64,000 nt of DNA. Source: Globodera rostochiensis. Lineage: Eukaryota > Nematoda > Chromadorea > Rhabditida > Heteroderidae. The stretch covers positions 2,533,856 to 2,597,855 of the forward strand of contig JAEVLN010000007.1 in the NCBI GenBank assembly GCA_018350325.1, in the 5' to 3' direction. Position 1 is the stretch's first letter, and every line of letters starts with the position of its first letter. The translations under genes and the position numbers were made by a program. Under the pieces are notes generated by a model. That model searched no databases. It was not told the origin of the DNA and worked only from the letters and a program-made list of their open reading frames with translations. Below are positions 34,756-44,276 of the stretch, piece by piece.

Positions 34756-34758
34756 AGT

Positions 34759-34800
34759 GATTAAGAGTCTGGTGCTCTACCGACTGAGCCAAATCGGGCT
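34759..34800 (+). other. Primer-binding region complementary to a tRNA-Lys 5' half
   Basis: Three bases after the 5' LTR there are 42 nt whose reverse complement reads like the 5' half of a tRNA-Lys(CUU): acceptor strand GCCCGAT, D arm GCTCAGTCGGTAGAGC, and anticodon loop with ACTCTTAATC. The match stops just past the anticodon loop. Ordinary LTR elements pair with the tRNA 3' end, so this points to priming by a tRNA half or to capture of tRNA sequence. Confidence 0.65.
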
Positions 34801-34858
34801 ATCGTTTTCACGAACTCCGTAAATCAATTGAAAGAAAAAGGCCTAACGTCTTTTAAAA

Positions 34859-37800
34859 ATGTCCACCGCCCTCCGACAATCGTTGGGACCGACGATGGCG
34901 CGCACCCGCCGATATCTGACGGAAGCCGCGCAGCTCATTGCGAACCCGGAAGGGATGACTATCGCGGCTTTGGCCGACAAAAGCGAGCACCTGCAACGGT
35001 GCGCCGACAGCTTACGAGCAAAACTGGTCCAATGGGATCAGAATATTACGGCACTCCCCACAGAGGCAGCGCGCACGGCGGAAATCGCCGTTTTGGAAGC
35101 TTTTCGTTCCGGTGAGGGCGAAACGCCCGCCGCCCTTATGGACGCGGCATTGGAGACGGCGGTCACTTTGGACCTCCAGATTGACCAGCTCCGGGTTCGG
35201 CAAGTCCCCCAGGGTGCCCAACCGGTCCCGGGGAATCCGGGGAACGTTCATCCGGGGGGAGGGATCTTCATTCCGCTCCCGCCCACCGGGCTGCTAGACT
35301 TCGACGGGACCGCGTCCCGCTGGCCAGGGTTCTGGGCAAACTTCCGTGACCAGGTCGAAAACCGACCGAATTTGTCTAATGCCCAACGGTTGGGGTATTT
35401 GGTCGGACAAATGCGAGGTATCGCCCGAGATATGTTAGAGGGATACCCGCTCACCGATCAAAATTATGTCATCGCCGTCGACGCGCTTAAAGCGCGCTTC
35501 GGCGACGAAGTCCGCCGGGCTCACGAACTCCGCGCCGAAATCCTCCGTCTGCAGCCGGCCAACAGCAGCGCCAATTCACTGCGCACTCTCTCCGAAGCCG
35601 TTGAGCGCTTGTGCCGACAGCTTCCGGGACTGAACGGGAATGGAGAGGACAGTGGATTCCTCATCACCACCCTCAGAGAAAAATTGCCCCGGGAGGTAAA
35701 AATCAATCTTTTGGAAAAGGAAGCCAACAGTGGCCATGTCTGGACGTCCGAAGAATGGCGCCAGGGACTCGCCACGCTGGTCCGGATCCGGGAGTCCGCT
35801 CAGGCGGACGGGGGGGCAGGAGAACACCACCAAAATCTTCCCAACAAAAATTTCGGGCCTAATCGGACGCCGAGAGTTGGGAATGGATTCCGGGGGGGCA
35901 ACCAGCACCCGCCTCGTTTCGGGGACCGCTTCCCGCCCCCCGCACCGACCAATTTTATGCCACGGCGTGCCTTCCCGGTTGTCGAAGCCGCTGCATCGAG
36001 ACGCCCGGAGCCAAACCTCCGAGCTCCAGCCAAATGTTCGCTTTGTTCTGAAATGGGGCACGTTCCATCGGGTTGCCCTCGGTTCAACACCGCCGGGAAA
36101 AGGCAACGGCAACTCACCGATCAGCGCCGGTGCCACCTGTGTCTTCGCGAAGGGCACCAAATCGAGCAGTGCACTTCACCACACCGATGCTCACGTTGTC
36201 AGGGGCGCCACCACGTGATGGTGTGCTCCAAAACCGGTCCGCCTAAAAATGGGGGTAACCGGTTCAACTCGCCTCCCGTTATGGCCCACCCCGTAGTAGA
36301 AAGTGGCGAAGGCACGACCATTTCCGCTCCAGTTCACGCCGAACAGCCCGAAAAAACACCCCCCGCTTATCTTATGGTGAGAGAGGTCAATGTTTACAAC
36401 CACCGGAACCCAACGGCCCCGGTGAAGGTCCCCGTGTTTTTAGACACCGGAGGGCAAATGAGTTTTATCACGGGAAACTTGGTTTCGGAAATCAACCCCC
36501 GAAAAGTCGCAACCAACCACCTGGAAGTGGTCGGTTTTGTCGGAGATGGGAAACAAACACCCAGCCGATTTGAGTCCCCCCGGTATTCCGTCCTTTTGGA
36601 AAAAGAAGACGGTGGATGGGAAGAATTGATTTTGAACCGGACGAATCAGATCACGCCTCCGATCGATTGTTTGGTCGGGGGCGATTCGTCGTTCACCACC
36701 CAAGGGATGCCGGTCGCCCAACGGTTGGAACCCCGAATTATGATCGGGATTCGAGAATTTTGGAGACTGATCACGAATCAGTCCGAAATCCAGCCCGGCT
36801 TATTCCGCGTGGACACCGCTTTTGGCCCCTTCTTCGGAGGGGAAGACCGGAAAGAAGGGGTTCTTTCGGCCCTGAGCACTCCCGTATGCTGTGTTCCGGC
36901 CCTTGCGCACTCGAACACACCGAATCCGCTGCTGACGGATGAAGTGTCTAAGTTTTGGTCATTGGAGGCGCTAGGCATCACTGACCGTCCCGAGCAGGAC
37001 GATGATCAGCTGGCGGTCGATCTGTTTAAAAAAGAGATTAGAACTGATGAGGAAGGCCGTTTTCAGGTCACCTGGCCTTGGAAAATTCCCGGGGAATACC
37101 CCCTTGACAATTTCGGGATAGCCTACTCCCGACTGTGCACCCAAATGCGTAAGCTTAAGGAAGCCCCTCCGTCATTTGAGGGGTGCCAGCAAATTTTGGA
37201 AGAGCAACTGGCTAAAGGAATCATTGAACCGGCAAAACGAACGGGAAATTCCGAGCACTTCCTTCCCCATCACTTAGTGATCGGGAAAAAGCCGCGGATG
37301 GTGTTCGACGGTTCCGCAAAAGGAAAAAATGGTCGTTCGTTGAACGACCACTTGTTGGCCGGGCCAAATCTCATGCCCGATCTGGCAGGGTCCCTTCTGA
37401 AATTCCGAGCCACCCCGTTTCCGGTGTGTGCCGATATCGAAAAGGCATTCTTGATGATTGCCCTAGCCGAGAATGACCGCGAATTCTCGAAATTCCTGTG
37501 GGTAAGGGACCCCAGCCTCCCACTGACCGGGACTAATCTGCTGATTTACCGATTTCGGCGAATTGCCTTCGGGGTTGTGTCTAGCCCTTTTTTGCTAGCC
37601 GCAACCCTCCAGCATATGTTGGAGAAAGCCGGAACCCCGTTAGCGGAGGAAATCCGGGAGAATCGTCTGCTTTACGTAGACAATCTCCTCCTCCTGGCCT
37701 CCTCTCGTGAGGAGGCCCGCCAAAAGTCCTCAGAGGCAAAAGCCCTTTTCCAAACGGCAAAAATGAACTTAAGAGAGTTCATTGCAAGCGATCCGGCCTC

Positions 37801-40800
37801 CATCGAACATCTCCCTCCTGAGGCGCGCCTGGAGGATGAGGAGCCGGCAGTCCTCGGGATAAGATGGAACCTGAAAAAGGACGAAATTATCTTCAAATTT
37901 CCTGAGGCGCCGGGAAACGCCAAAATCACGAGGAGACTGGTGCTTAGCCACTTGGCGTCGTTTTTCGACCCTATTGGCCTCTGTGCCCCATGCCTGATCA
38001 CTCCCAAAATCCTTTTTCAGGATCTTTGGAAATCATCAATCGGGTGGGACCATCCCATCCCCGAATCGGAATTGCCCCGATGGGAATCCTGGATCTCAGA
38101 ATGGGAGGGAAAAATCATTAAGATTCCCCGGTTTACCCCCACGGGATCCAAGAGTGTGCAATTGCACGCGTTCACGGACGCTTCCCCGAAGGCATTTTCG
38201 GCCGCCATATTTCTGCGCGCTGAAACGGCTTCGGGCATCCAGACCAATTTGGTCTTTGCCAAAACCCGGCTCAGACCGAAGAAAATGAGTCCTTCAGAAG
38301 ACAGTCTTACAATTCCCAAATTGGAACTACTCGGACTCCTTACGGGGGTCCGGGCAGCGAAATTTGTAACCGAGCATTTGCGCCAAAAAATCGACTCCAC
38401 CTTTGTGTGGTGCGATTCGCAAATCGTGCTCGCCTGGCTCGTTTCCACCGAGCCTAAGCCGATTTTCGTTTCAAACCGGCTAAATGAGATCCGAAAATTC
38501 CGGGATTGGACATTCCGTTATATCCGGTCCCAGGATAACCCCGCTGATTTGGGGACTCGACCAACCTCCCCTAAAGAACTAGAAAAATCCCAGTTATGGT
38601 GGAGCGGTCCGAAATGGCTTAAGAGCTCTCCTCCGGAGTGGCCCAACGATTATGCGGTAAATTGGCCGCCCCCACCGAACGACGAACCTGAAATCGTCGC
38701 TTTCGCCACGGCTTCCGCGACACTGTCCTGGACGGAGAAGTTCAGCGACTGGCGGAAACTGCTGCGTGTCACCGCGGTAGTGTGCCGGTTCCTGGCAAAA
38801 AGTAGCCAAAAATTATTCCCGGGGATGTCTCTAAACGGTCCCCTAACCAAATTTGAGTTGGAAATTGCTAAGGAAAAACTGATTCTTATAGCACAAAGGG
38901 AGTTGGAAGGCCCCACCACCCCGGAGACTTATCTGGACGATAAGCAAATCCGTCGGCTGCACTCCCGCTTGAAGGGCAGCCGAGACGATGGGTTCTCCCA
39001 TCCGGTGCTTCTACCGCACCACTCGTGGACGACTCGGCTGATCATTTTGGAGTTGCATCGCCAACTCCTTCACGCCGGCGTTGACTCGACCTTAAATGAG
39101 TTCCTGAGCCATTATTGGTGCAGAACCGCTCGAAGAACGGTTAAAGCGGTTCTGAACGGTTGCCTCAATTGCAATAAGGACCGAGCCCTGAAATTCCGGC
39201 TCCCGAGAATGCCGAACTTACCCGACGTTCGGACCCAGCCGTCGCTGCCCTTTGCGCATACAGGGGTGGATTATTCGGGGCCCACTCTTTTCAAAGGCCC
39301 CGGTCCGGGAAACCCCCAAAAGGCGTGGGTTCTGCTGTTCACCTGTCTCGCCAGCCGAGCCGTCCATCTCGAAGTAACCGCCTCCCTCACCGCAGAGGAC
39401 TTCATTTTTTCGTTCCGGCGGTTTGCCGCGCGTCGAGGCGTGCCCAAATCATTGTTGTCAGACCACGGCACCCAATTTGTGCTCGCTAAAAATATGTTTG
39501 ATCAACAGACAGATTTGCCCTTAAATTGGAAAATGATCCCCGCTTTTAGCCCATGGGCGGGAGGGGTTTACGAAAGGTTAAACGCCCTTATAAAAAATTG
39601 TTTCCGCCGGGTTTTGGGGAGAAAAATCCTCCGGTGGGAGGAACTCACCACGTTCCTCACGGAGGTCGAGGCCTCGATCAACTCGAGACCCCTGACCTTT
39701 GTGTCTGATCGGACGGATGGCACTTCCGCCATCCGCCCCATTGATCTGCTTATCCCCGGCGCCAAAATCACTTTGGAAGCCCCAGACGGACAGGACTCAG
39801 CCTACAAACCCACCCCCGCGGAGAAATTAGCGGAAAGGTGGTGGGCCACTCAAACCGCAGTCCAAGGATTCTGGGACAAATGGTCCCGAGAATATTTGCT
39901 CCTCCTCCGCGGAAGGAGACAGTTTTATCACAAAGGACCCCGGTCCGCCTCCTGTCAGAACCCGCAGACCGGGCAAATTGTTTTGATCGAAATGGACAAC
40001 ATTCCCAAAAACGACTGGCCCTTAGCCAAAATTCTGGAGTTAGAAGGCCCCCCCGGACAGGCCCGGAGTGCCGTCCTTCTCCTCCCCACTGGTCGAACGT
40101 GGAACCGGCCAATAAACCGGTTAGTACCGCTGGAGGTCGCCCCCGAACCTGAGCCAACACCAAACGAACCCGGGATCGCCCCTCTGGAGGGATTGACCCC
40201 TCCCAATGTCCCCCCAGACACCGGAAGCGTTCGAATAGCGCGCAAATCCCGTGGAAAGCGAACCAGACCCTTCAAATGGGCCCTGCAACCCCCCGGGGCC
40301 ACTCTGATCACCTTGGCCATGACCCTGTTGCTCATGGCGTCGCCGTCGGTGAGCAGCCAGCTCACGTGCAGCCAGCGAGGCCTGATGGTCGCTGCACCGC
40401 CTGAAACTGCAAATTTAGATATTTGTTGCGAAGGAACCTGCGGAAGCAGACCCTATAAGGTCCCCTTCCTTTTTTCCCTCCCAATCGAAAACCTAATCAC
40501 CGGATACGATTGCACAGGGTCTTATTGGCTAAGCCAAAACTTGTCCACCCCTCTTTTTGTCCAATGCCCCGCTATAGACGGGTGTCTATTAATGGACTGC
40601 ATTTTTTGCTGGGAGCGGATTCTTAACATCCAATGTGCCCCCTGGATTTCCGCCGCTCTGATCGGACTGTTTGGACTGATTTTGGCCGCCTTACTCACCA
40701 TTTGCTGCTGCTGTATCAGCACATGCCGCCGCACCATCCGGAATGGACGTTGGCTCTGCAGTTGGTGTTGTGGAGGCCGTCGGTCCTTAAAAGGACTGAA

Positions 40801-42682
40801 TTATAACTTTCTACCCCATGGGGAGGAGGAAGGACTCGGGACCCCGGAGAGCTATTATTACGCCCGCAACCGGCGATTCCGGCCCCTGACCAAATTAGGC
40901 TATGCTTTAGCCATTATTCTCCTTACTCTCCCCGCCACCCACGGCGGAGCGGAAACCGTCTCCTTAACCGCCTCATCGGAGGAATGCTTCAAAAATGAAA
41001 ATGGCACAGCATGCCTATTCAATTCTGTAAGCCTTTTAACCCTCCTCCCGGCCGGACAACCGGTCCGACTGATCGCCCGGGGACCAGACACCACCCCCTA
41101 CGGTACATTTTCATTTAAAATGGCCAGTCTAATCATCGAATGCCAACCGGAAGTGGAAAGCCACATCCGGTCTTACAAAATCGAGACTTTGTCATCGAAA
41201 AGATGTCCCGGGATGGGCTCCTGTAAAAGCAAGGTTTGCTCCCGAGTTCTCGTCAACGAGACCATAGAGGAATTAGAATCCTCCAACAAATACCCAGGCA
41301 ATCTCTATTGCTTGGACAGTTCATCATTTTGGTTCAATTTATGTGGTGGAACGAGCGATTCATGCTTGTTCTACCGAAATTACGCGGTCCCCACCACCAC
41401 TGGGAATGACCGAATTTATGAAATTTTCTCCTGTCCCATCTGGGAATACAAGATCCGGATGGAAGTGGCATTTGAGTCCCCGGACTCAAATCCAATCACC
41501 GACACCTTTGACACGTTCCCCGGGAGAACGTTTCATTGGCAACCCGCCAATATTTCCATTACCCCGTCAGCATTGGGCCAAGCCCCTGCGCCCGTACTTT
41601 CCGGGAAATTCTTAGGCGGATGGAGGAAGGGAGCCCTGATTCCCACCTCCCCGATAGACTTACATTGCGCCAGTGAATGGGATGCCATTTCTCTCAACTG
41701 CCGACTCGGACTCGAGGCATGCACCGCATGCCGCGCCGATCACAATGACGGAATTGTCCGCTGCCATTGTCGAGACTTCGATGCTGAGCAATTGCTAGAG
41801 AATGAAGAATTTAAGCTCCCAAAATCCATGGGCCAATTGACCCTAAACTACAAGGAAGGAGCCGTCTGGGCCTCCACGAATTATGTGCCTATCCAAATGG
41901 CCATAAAAATGGATAACCTACGATTGGCCGTCCAGCACGACCTTTCCAAATGCCAGATAACCCCCATCTCCTTAGCCGGTTGCTATAAGTGCGCAACCGG
42001 AGGGAATTTTCGGTTTTCATGCCAAACCACCTCCGGGGAACCTTTGGCCGAAATCCAGTGCACTGATGGCACGAATTTCATTTCACCCTGCTCCCCCAAC
42101 GGGACGGAAAGTCAGGTTACCTTGAAATGGTCCCAAGCAGACGTTAAAACCGCGTGTGCGGTGGAATGCCCGGGGGGGAAGACCACATTTTCCCTCGAAG
42201 GTACCCTAATGTATATCACCCGCCAAAGACGGGAATTCGGAATCTCCGGAAGAAAAGTAGAGATTCCGGGAGAATTCCGTACCCCGAGCACCCGGGAATT
42301 GATGCACGTATTTTCAGGTTTAATGGGATTCCCCCAGATGGGAATCCTCCTGTTAGTATTGACCACCGGTTTGGTAATGCTATGGCTTTTCATCAAATTT
42401 AACCCGGTCTTACGAGGATACCGAACCCTCGCCCGTATCGTTGTAATCCTACTGGTTTTTACCCCCCTCACCCATGGGGAAGTGTTAAACCCAACCCAGG
42501 AAGAACCATTCAGCCTCAATAGATTAACCCAATCGCAAAGAAAAATCATTGGTTTCACTTGCCTGGGACTCTCTGTCCTCCTACTGTCGTGTGCAGCCCT
42601 CGGCACATTTGTTTCGATGATCAACGGGCGCAGCCGCCGCCGAATTCATCCCTCTGAGAACATCGTTCTTACTGCTCAATGA
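34859..42682 (+). CDS. BEL/Pao gag-pol-env polyprotein (2,607 aa)
   Basis: One uninterrupted frame. The gag-like part (about residues 145-330) has FDGTASRWPGFWANF, as in BEL DUF1759 regions. Three CCHC-type knuckles lie at about 393-457. Aspartic protease active site DTGG starts at residue 529. Reverse transcriptase spans about 811-977 with ADIEKAF and the catalytic box YVDN (939-942), where YVDD is usual. RNase H follows (D1107 in FTDAS). Integrase has an HHCC region and D1471, D1535, E1572. From about 1817 an envelope follows: a hydrophobic signal-like segment, a Cys-rich part, a membrane segment (about 1930-1955), a second signal-like segment (about 2014), a large Cys-rich ectodomain with GCYKC resembling phlebovirus G2, and membrane segments near 2487-2514 and 2560-2590. 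It provides all retrotransposition enzymes; an infectious ability is not shown. Confidence 0.93.
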   Translation: MSTALRQSLGPTMARTRRYLTEAAQLIANPEGMTIAALADKSEHLQRCADSLRAKLVQWDQNITALPTEAARTAEIAVLEAFRSGEGETPAALMDAALETAVTLDLQIDQLRVRQVPQGAQPVPGNPGNVHPGGGIFIPLPPTGLLDFDGTASRWPGFWANFRDQVENRPNLSNAQRLGYLVGQMRGIARDMLEGYPLTDQNYVIAVDALKARFGDEVRRAHELRAEILRLQPANSSANSLRTLSEAVERLCRQLPGLNGNGEDSGFLITTLREKLPREVKINLLEKEANSGHVWTSEEWRQGLATLVRIRESAQADGGAGEHHQNLPNKNFGPNRTPRVGNGFRGGNQHPPRFGDRFPPPAPTNFMPRRAFPVVEAAASRRPEPNLRAPAKCSLCSEMGHVPSGCPRFNTAGKRQRQLTDQRRCHLCLREGHQIEQCTSPHRCSRCQGRHHVMVCSKTGPPKNGGNRFNSPPVMAHPVVESGEGTTISAPVHAEQPEKTPPAYLMVREVNVYNHRNPTAPVKVPVFLDTGGQMSFITGNLVSEINPRKVATNHLEVVGFVGDGKQTPSRFESPRYSVLLEKEDGGWEELILNRTNQITPPIDCLVGGDSSFTTQGMPVAQRLEPRIMIGIREFWRLITNQSEIQPGLFRVDTAFGPFFGGEDRKEGVLSALSTPVCCVPALAHSNTPNPLLTDEVSKFWSLEALGITDRPEQDDDQLAVDLFKKEIRTDEEGRFQVTWPWKIPGEYPLDNFGIAYSRLCTQMRKLKEAPPSFEGCQQILEEQLAKGIIEPAKRTGNSEHFLPHHLVIGKKPRMVFDGSAKGKNGRSLNDHLLAGPNLMPDLAGSLLKFRATPFPVCADIEKAFLMIALAENDREFSKFLWVRDPSLPLTGTNLLIYRFRRIAFGVVSSPFLLAATLQHMLEKAGTPLAEEIRENRLLYVDNLLLLASSREEARQKSSEAKALFQTAKMNLREFIASDPASIEHLPPEARLEDEEPAVLGIRWNLKKDEIIFKFPEAPGNAKITRRLVLSHLASFFDPIGLCAPCLITPKILFQDLWKSSIGWDHPIPESELPRWESWISEWEGKIIKIPRFTPTGSKSVQLHAFTDASPKAFSAAIFLRAETASGIQTNLVFAKTRLRPKKMSPSEDSLTIPKLELLGLLTGVRAAKFVTEHLRQKIDSTFVWCDSQIVLAWLVSTEPKPIFVSNRLNEIRKFRDWTFRYIRSQDNPADLGTRPTSPKELEKSQLWWSGPKWLKSSPPEWPNDYAVNWPPPPNDEPEIVAFATASATLSWTEKFSDWRKLLRVTAVVCRFLAKSSQKLFPGMSLNGPLTKFELEIAKEKLILIAQRELEGPTTPETYLDDKQIRRLHSRLKGSRDDGFSHPVLLPHHSWTTRLIILELHRQLLHAGVDSTLNEFLSHYWCRTARRTVKAVLNGCLNCNKDRALKFRLPRMPNLPDVRTQPSLPFAHTGVDYSGPTLFKGPGPGNPQKAWVLLFTCLASRAVHLEVTASLTAEDFIFSFRRFAARRGVPKSLLSDHGTQFVLAKNMFDQQTDLPLNWKMIPAFSPWAGGVYERLNALIKNCFRRVLGRKILRWEELTTFLTEVEASINSRPLTFVSDRTDGTSAIRPIDLLIPGAKITLEAPDGQDSAYKPTPAEKLAERWWATQTAVQGFWDKWSREYLLLLRGRRQFYHKGPRSASCQNPQTGQIVLIEMDNIPKNDWPLAKILELEGPPGQARSAVLLLPTGRTWNRPINRLVPLEVAPEPEPTPNEPGIAPLEGLTPPNVPPDTGSVRIARKSRGKRTRPFKWALQPPGATLITLAMTLLLMASPSVSSQLTCSQRGLMVAAPPETANLDICCEGTCGSRPYKVPFLFSLPIENLITGYDCTGSYWLSQNLSTPLFVQCPAIDGCLLMDCIFCWERILNIQCAPWISAALIGLFGLILAALLTICCCCISTCRRTIRNGRWLCSWCCGGRRSLKGLNYNFLPHGEEEGLGTPESYYYARNRRFRPLTKLGYALAIILLTLPATHGGAETVSLTASSEECFKNENGTACLFNSVSLLTLLPAGQPVRLIARGPDTTPYGTFSFKMASLIIECQPEVESHIRSYKIETLSSKRCPGMGSCKSKVCSRVLVNETIEELESSNKYPGNLYCLDSSSFWFNLCGGTSDSCLFYRNYAVPTTTGNDRIYEIFSCPIWEYKIRMEVAFESPDSNPITDTFDTFPGRTFHWQPANISITPSALGQAPAPVLSGKFLGGWRKGALIPTSPIDLHCASEWDAISLNCRLGLEACTACRADHNDGIVRCHCRDFDAEQLLENEEFKLPKSMGQLTLNYKEGAVWASTNYVPIQMAIKMDNLRLAVQHDLSKCQITPISLAGCYKCATGGNFRFSCQTTSGEPLAEIQCTDGTNFISPCSPNGTESQVTLKWSQADVKTACAVECPGGKTTFSLEGTLMYITRQRREFGISGRKVEIPGEFRTPSTRELMHVFSGLMGFPQMGILLLVLTTGLVMLWLFIKFNPVLRGYRTLARIVVILLVFTPLTHGEVLNPTQEEPFSLNRLTQSQRKIIGFTCLGLSVLLLSCAALGTFVSMINGRSRRRIHPSENIVLTAQ

Positions 42683-43019
42683 GGCGAAGCATCTTCCTTC
42701 CCTTCATCTCCAAACAGCTTAAAAACAATCACCAATTGATCACAGATCACAAAATGTAAAGGGAAAATTGAAATGAATAAGATAATACAAATCAAATGGA
42801 TGCCTCTCCACGGCACTCCCGTAGTATTTAAAGGAGGGTAATGCCATCCCTCCTCATTCCCCAACCGTTCTCAACAATATGCCGTCCTTTTTGTAATTTC
42901 GGAATCCCTCCAATATTCCGGGGTTCGACCCTTTTCACCTTGGACAATAAAGGGTCTTGAATCCCTGTTCGTCCGCCCCAATTCGGATCTTTTAGCTTCA
43001 AAAATCACATTCATTCAAA
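42683..43019. other. Spacer between env and the 3' ORF
   Basis: AT-rich non-coding spacer inside the BEL element. It holds AATAAAGGG-type sequence near 42945 but no convincing polypurine tract. Confidence 0.4.
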
Positions 43020-43448
43020 ATGTCTAACGCCCAATCCAACTCGGCTAACTCTCCGCACGTCCAATACGTCCCGGCCTCCCAAGCGATGGCCCCCCAGTAC
43101 ATCCAGTACATTCCTGTGCCCCAACCCAACCCCTATCACGGGAACCGCCGCCGATCCGCTCCATACGAGCCACAGGCAACCGTCGGGCCCCACCGCCGCC
43201 CGCCCCGTCAATTTCGTTCGCCTCAACGAACGATCGCCGCCCCCCAGCCCGGCGAGCCAATCGCACCCGGAGGCGAGGGTAAACCACCCCCGTCTCTCTC
43301 CGTCACCGCCCACCATTTAATCCCCCAAAAAAGGCGGACCGACGATGCGCGAGATGACCGGACAGCTCCTCCAAACTGCCCGCGACATCAAGGGCCTGCT
43401 CGAGCAGCTCCTGCTCCTCGCAAGCGACCCCGAGCCGACCAACGATGA
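43020..43448 (+). CDS. Small Pro/Gln/Arg-rich ORF at the 3' end of the BEL element
   Basis: A 142-codon frame starting ATG with the same GC-rich codon style as the polyprotein. The first 100 residues are rich in Pro, Gln, Tyr and Arg (QYIQYIPVPQPNPYHGNRRR), which suggests an RNA-binding or assembly role; no family was recognised. After the run CCCCCAAAAAAGG (43322-43334) this frame turns into low-quality Arg/Pro sequence. The +1 frame (see 43345-43521) instead continues with a helix-like, protein-like sequence. Position between env and LTR recalls accessory genes of complex retroviruses, but that is only an analogy. Confidence 0.5.
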   Translation: MSNAQSNSANSPHVQYVPASQAMAPQYIQYIPVPQPNPYHGNRRRSAPYEPQATVGPHRRPPRQFRSPQRTIAAPQPGEPIAPGGEGKPPPSLSVTAHHLIPQKRRTDDARDDRTAPPNCPRHQGPARAAPAPRKRPRADQR

Positions 43449-43521
43449 GCCCGCAGCGAAGATGGCCAAATTGGCCATTGACCCAACTTCCAAGGACCCG
43501 CTGGGCCTGAACACGAAGTAG
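43345..43521 (+). CDS. Overlapping +1-frame ORF with leucine-rich helix (58 aa)
   Basis: ATG at 43345 to TAG at 43521. GQLLQTARDIKGLLEQLLLL looks like an amphipathic, coiled-coil-prone helix, followed by an acidic/Lys tail. It is open upstream to the A6 run at about 43326. The simplest reading is that it is the true C-terminal half of the 43020 ORF, reached by a +1 shift, slippage in the A-run, or a one-base indel in the sequence. Its own start is also possible. Confidence 0.45.
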   Translation: MREMTGQLLQTARDIKGLLEQLLLLASDPEPTNDEPAAKMAKLAIDPTSKDPLGLNTK

Positions 43522-43580
43522 AGATCACGGCTACTGTCCGTTTTTCTCCTGTTTTTCGCCCCGCCTTTGCCGGGAGCTTC

Positions 43581-44271
43581 TGTCTCTGACAGAATTGTTA
43601 CACCATTTTTATTCTTTCCTTTTTTGAATAAATCAACAAAAAAGAAGGACCAATCACCCATTTTGCCCGAGGGCATTTTCCCATCCATTCCAAAAAATGG
43701 ACTAATCCCAGCGAGGGCATTTCTCCCCCCTCTTTCCAATGGGGGTCAGTCCGATGATCAACAGCTCCCCTCCCGTTGGTCCCTCCGAAGACGTCCACCC
43801 TTTGATCGACGACCGGCCCGCCGCCAATCACGATGTGCCGAAGGACGCTTTCTCATCGACTCCGACGGATTCCACCCCCCTCTTTTTTGCTGTCATTTTT
43901 TGCCCTCCCCCCGATCAACCCCTTCGATCCGCCCCCAACCATCGATATAAAAACCCCCCCCCCCCTTATGCCGTTCACTCAACCATTTTCTTCGCATTTT
44001 CATATCCGCATTCAATAAAACTTAAAAAGCAGCTCTTTCGAATTTGGTCTACTAGGTCTTCACCGTCGCGACCCTTCGTCAGAACTCCTTGTTTTCCGAC
44101 TCCCCGTTTTCCTTCCTTCCTCGATCTCCGCAGAGATCCCCAACTTGCTCCCCACGTTCAATTCCCTTTTTTCCCATTTTTGGAAATCTGGGCTCCTCTT
44201 TCTCCAACTGCAGAAAAAGGAAAGACTTTGGTTGCCGTTGTTTTACCAGTCGTTCTTGGTGAACTCCGACA
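43581..44271 (+). repeat. BEL/Pao 3' LTR
   Basis: A 691-bp copy of the 5' LTR. TATA box at 43946-43952, AATAAA at 44014-44019. It is followed by the GCAGG target duplication (44272-44276). Confidence 0.95.
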
Positions 44272-44276
44272 GCAGG

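Larger units (their letters stand above)
34064..44271 (+). mobile_element. Complete BEL/Pao LTR retrotransposon with env
   Basis: It is bounded by LTRs of 692 and 691 bp that start TGTCTC and end CGACA, and by a 5-bp target duplication GCAGG. The inside carries a tRNA-related primer-binding region, one long gag-pol-env frame and a short extra ORF. LTR identity is very high (a one-base difference in a C-tract and one A/C change were seen), so insertion is recent. It is oriented opposite to the Helitron it interrupts. Confidence 0.95.

Noticed and set aside
34757..34805. A tRNA-Lys gene on the minus strand
   Set aside because: Only the 5' half is present; the 3' anticodon strand, variable loop and T arm do not follow (the LTR end does). 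It is better read as the primer-binding region.
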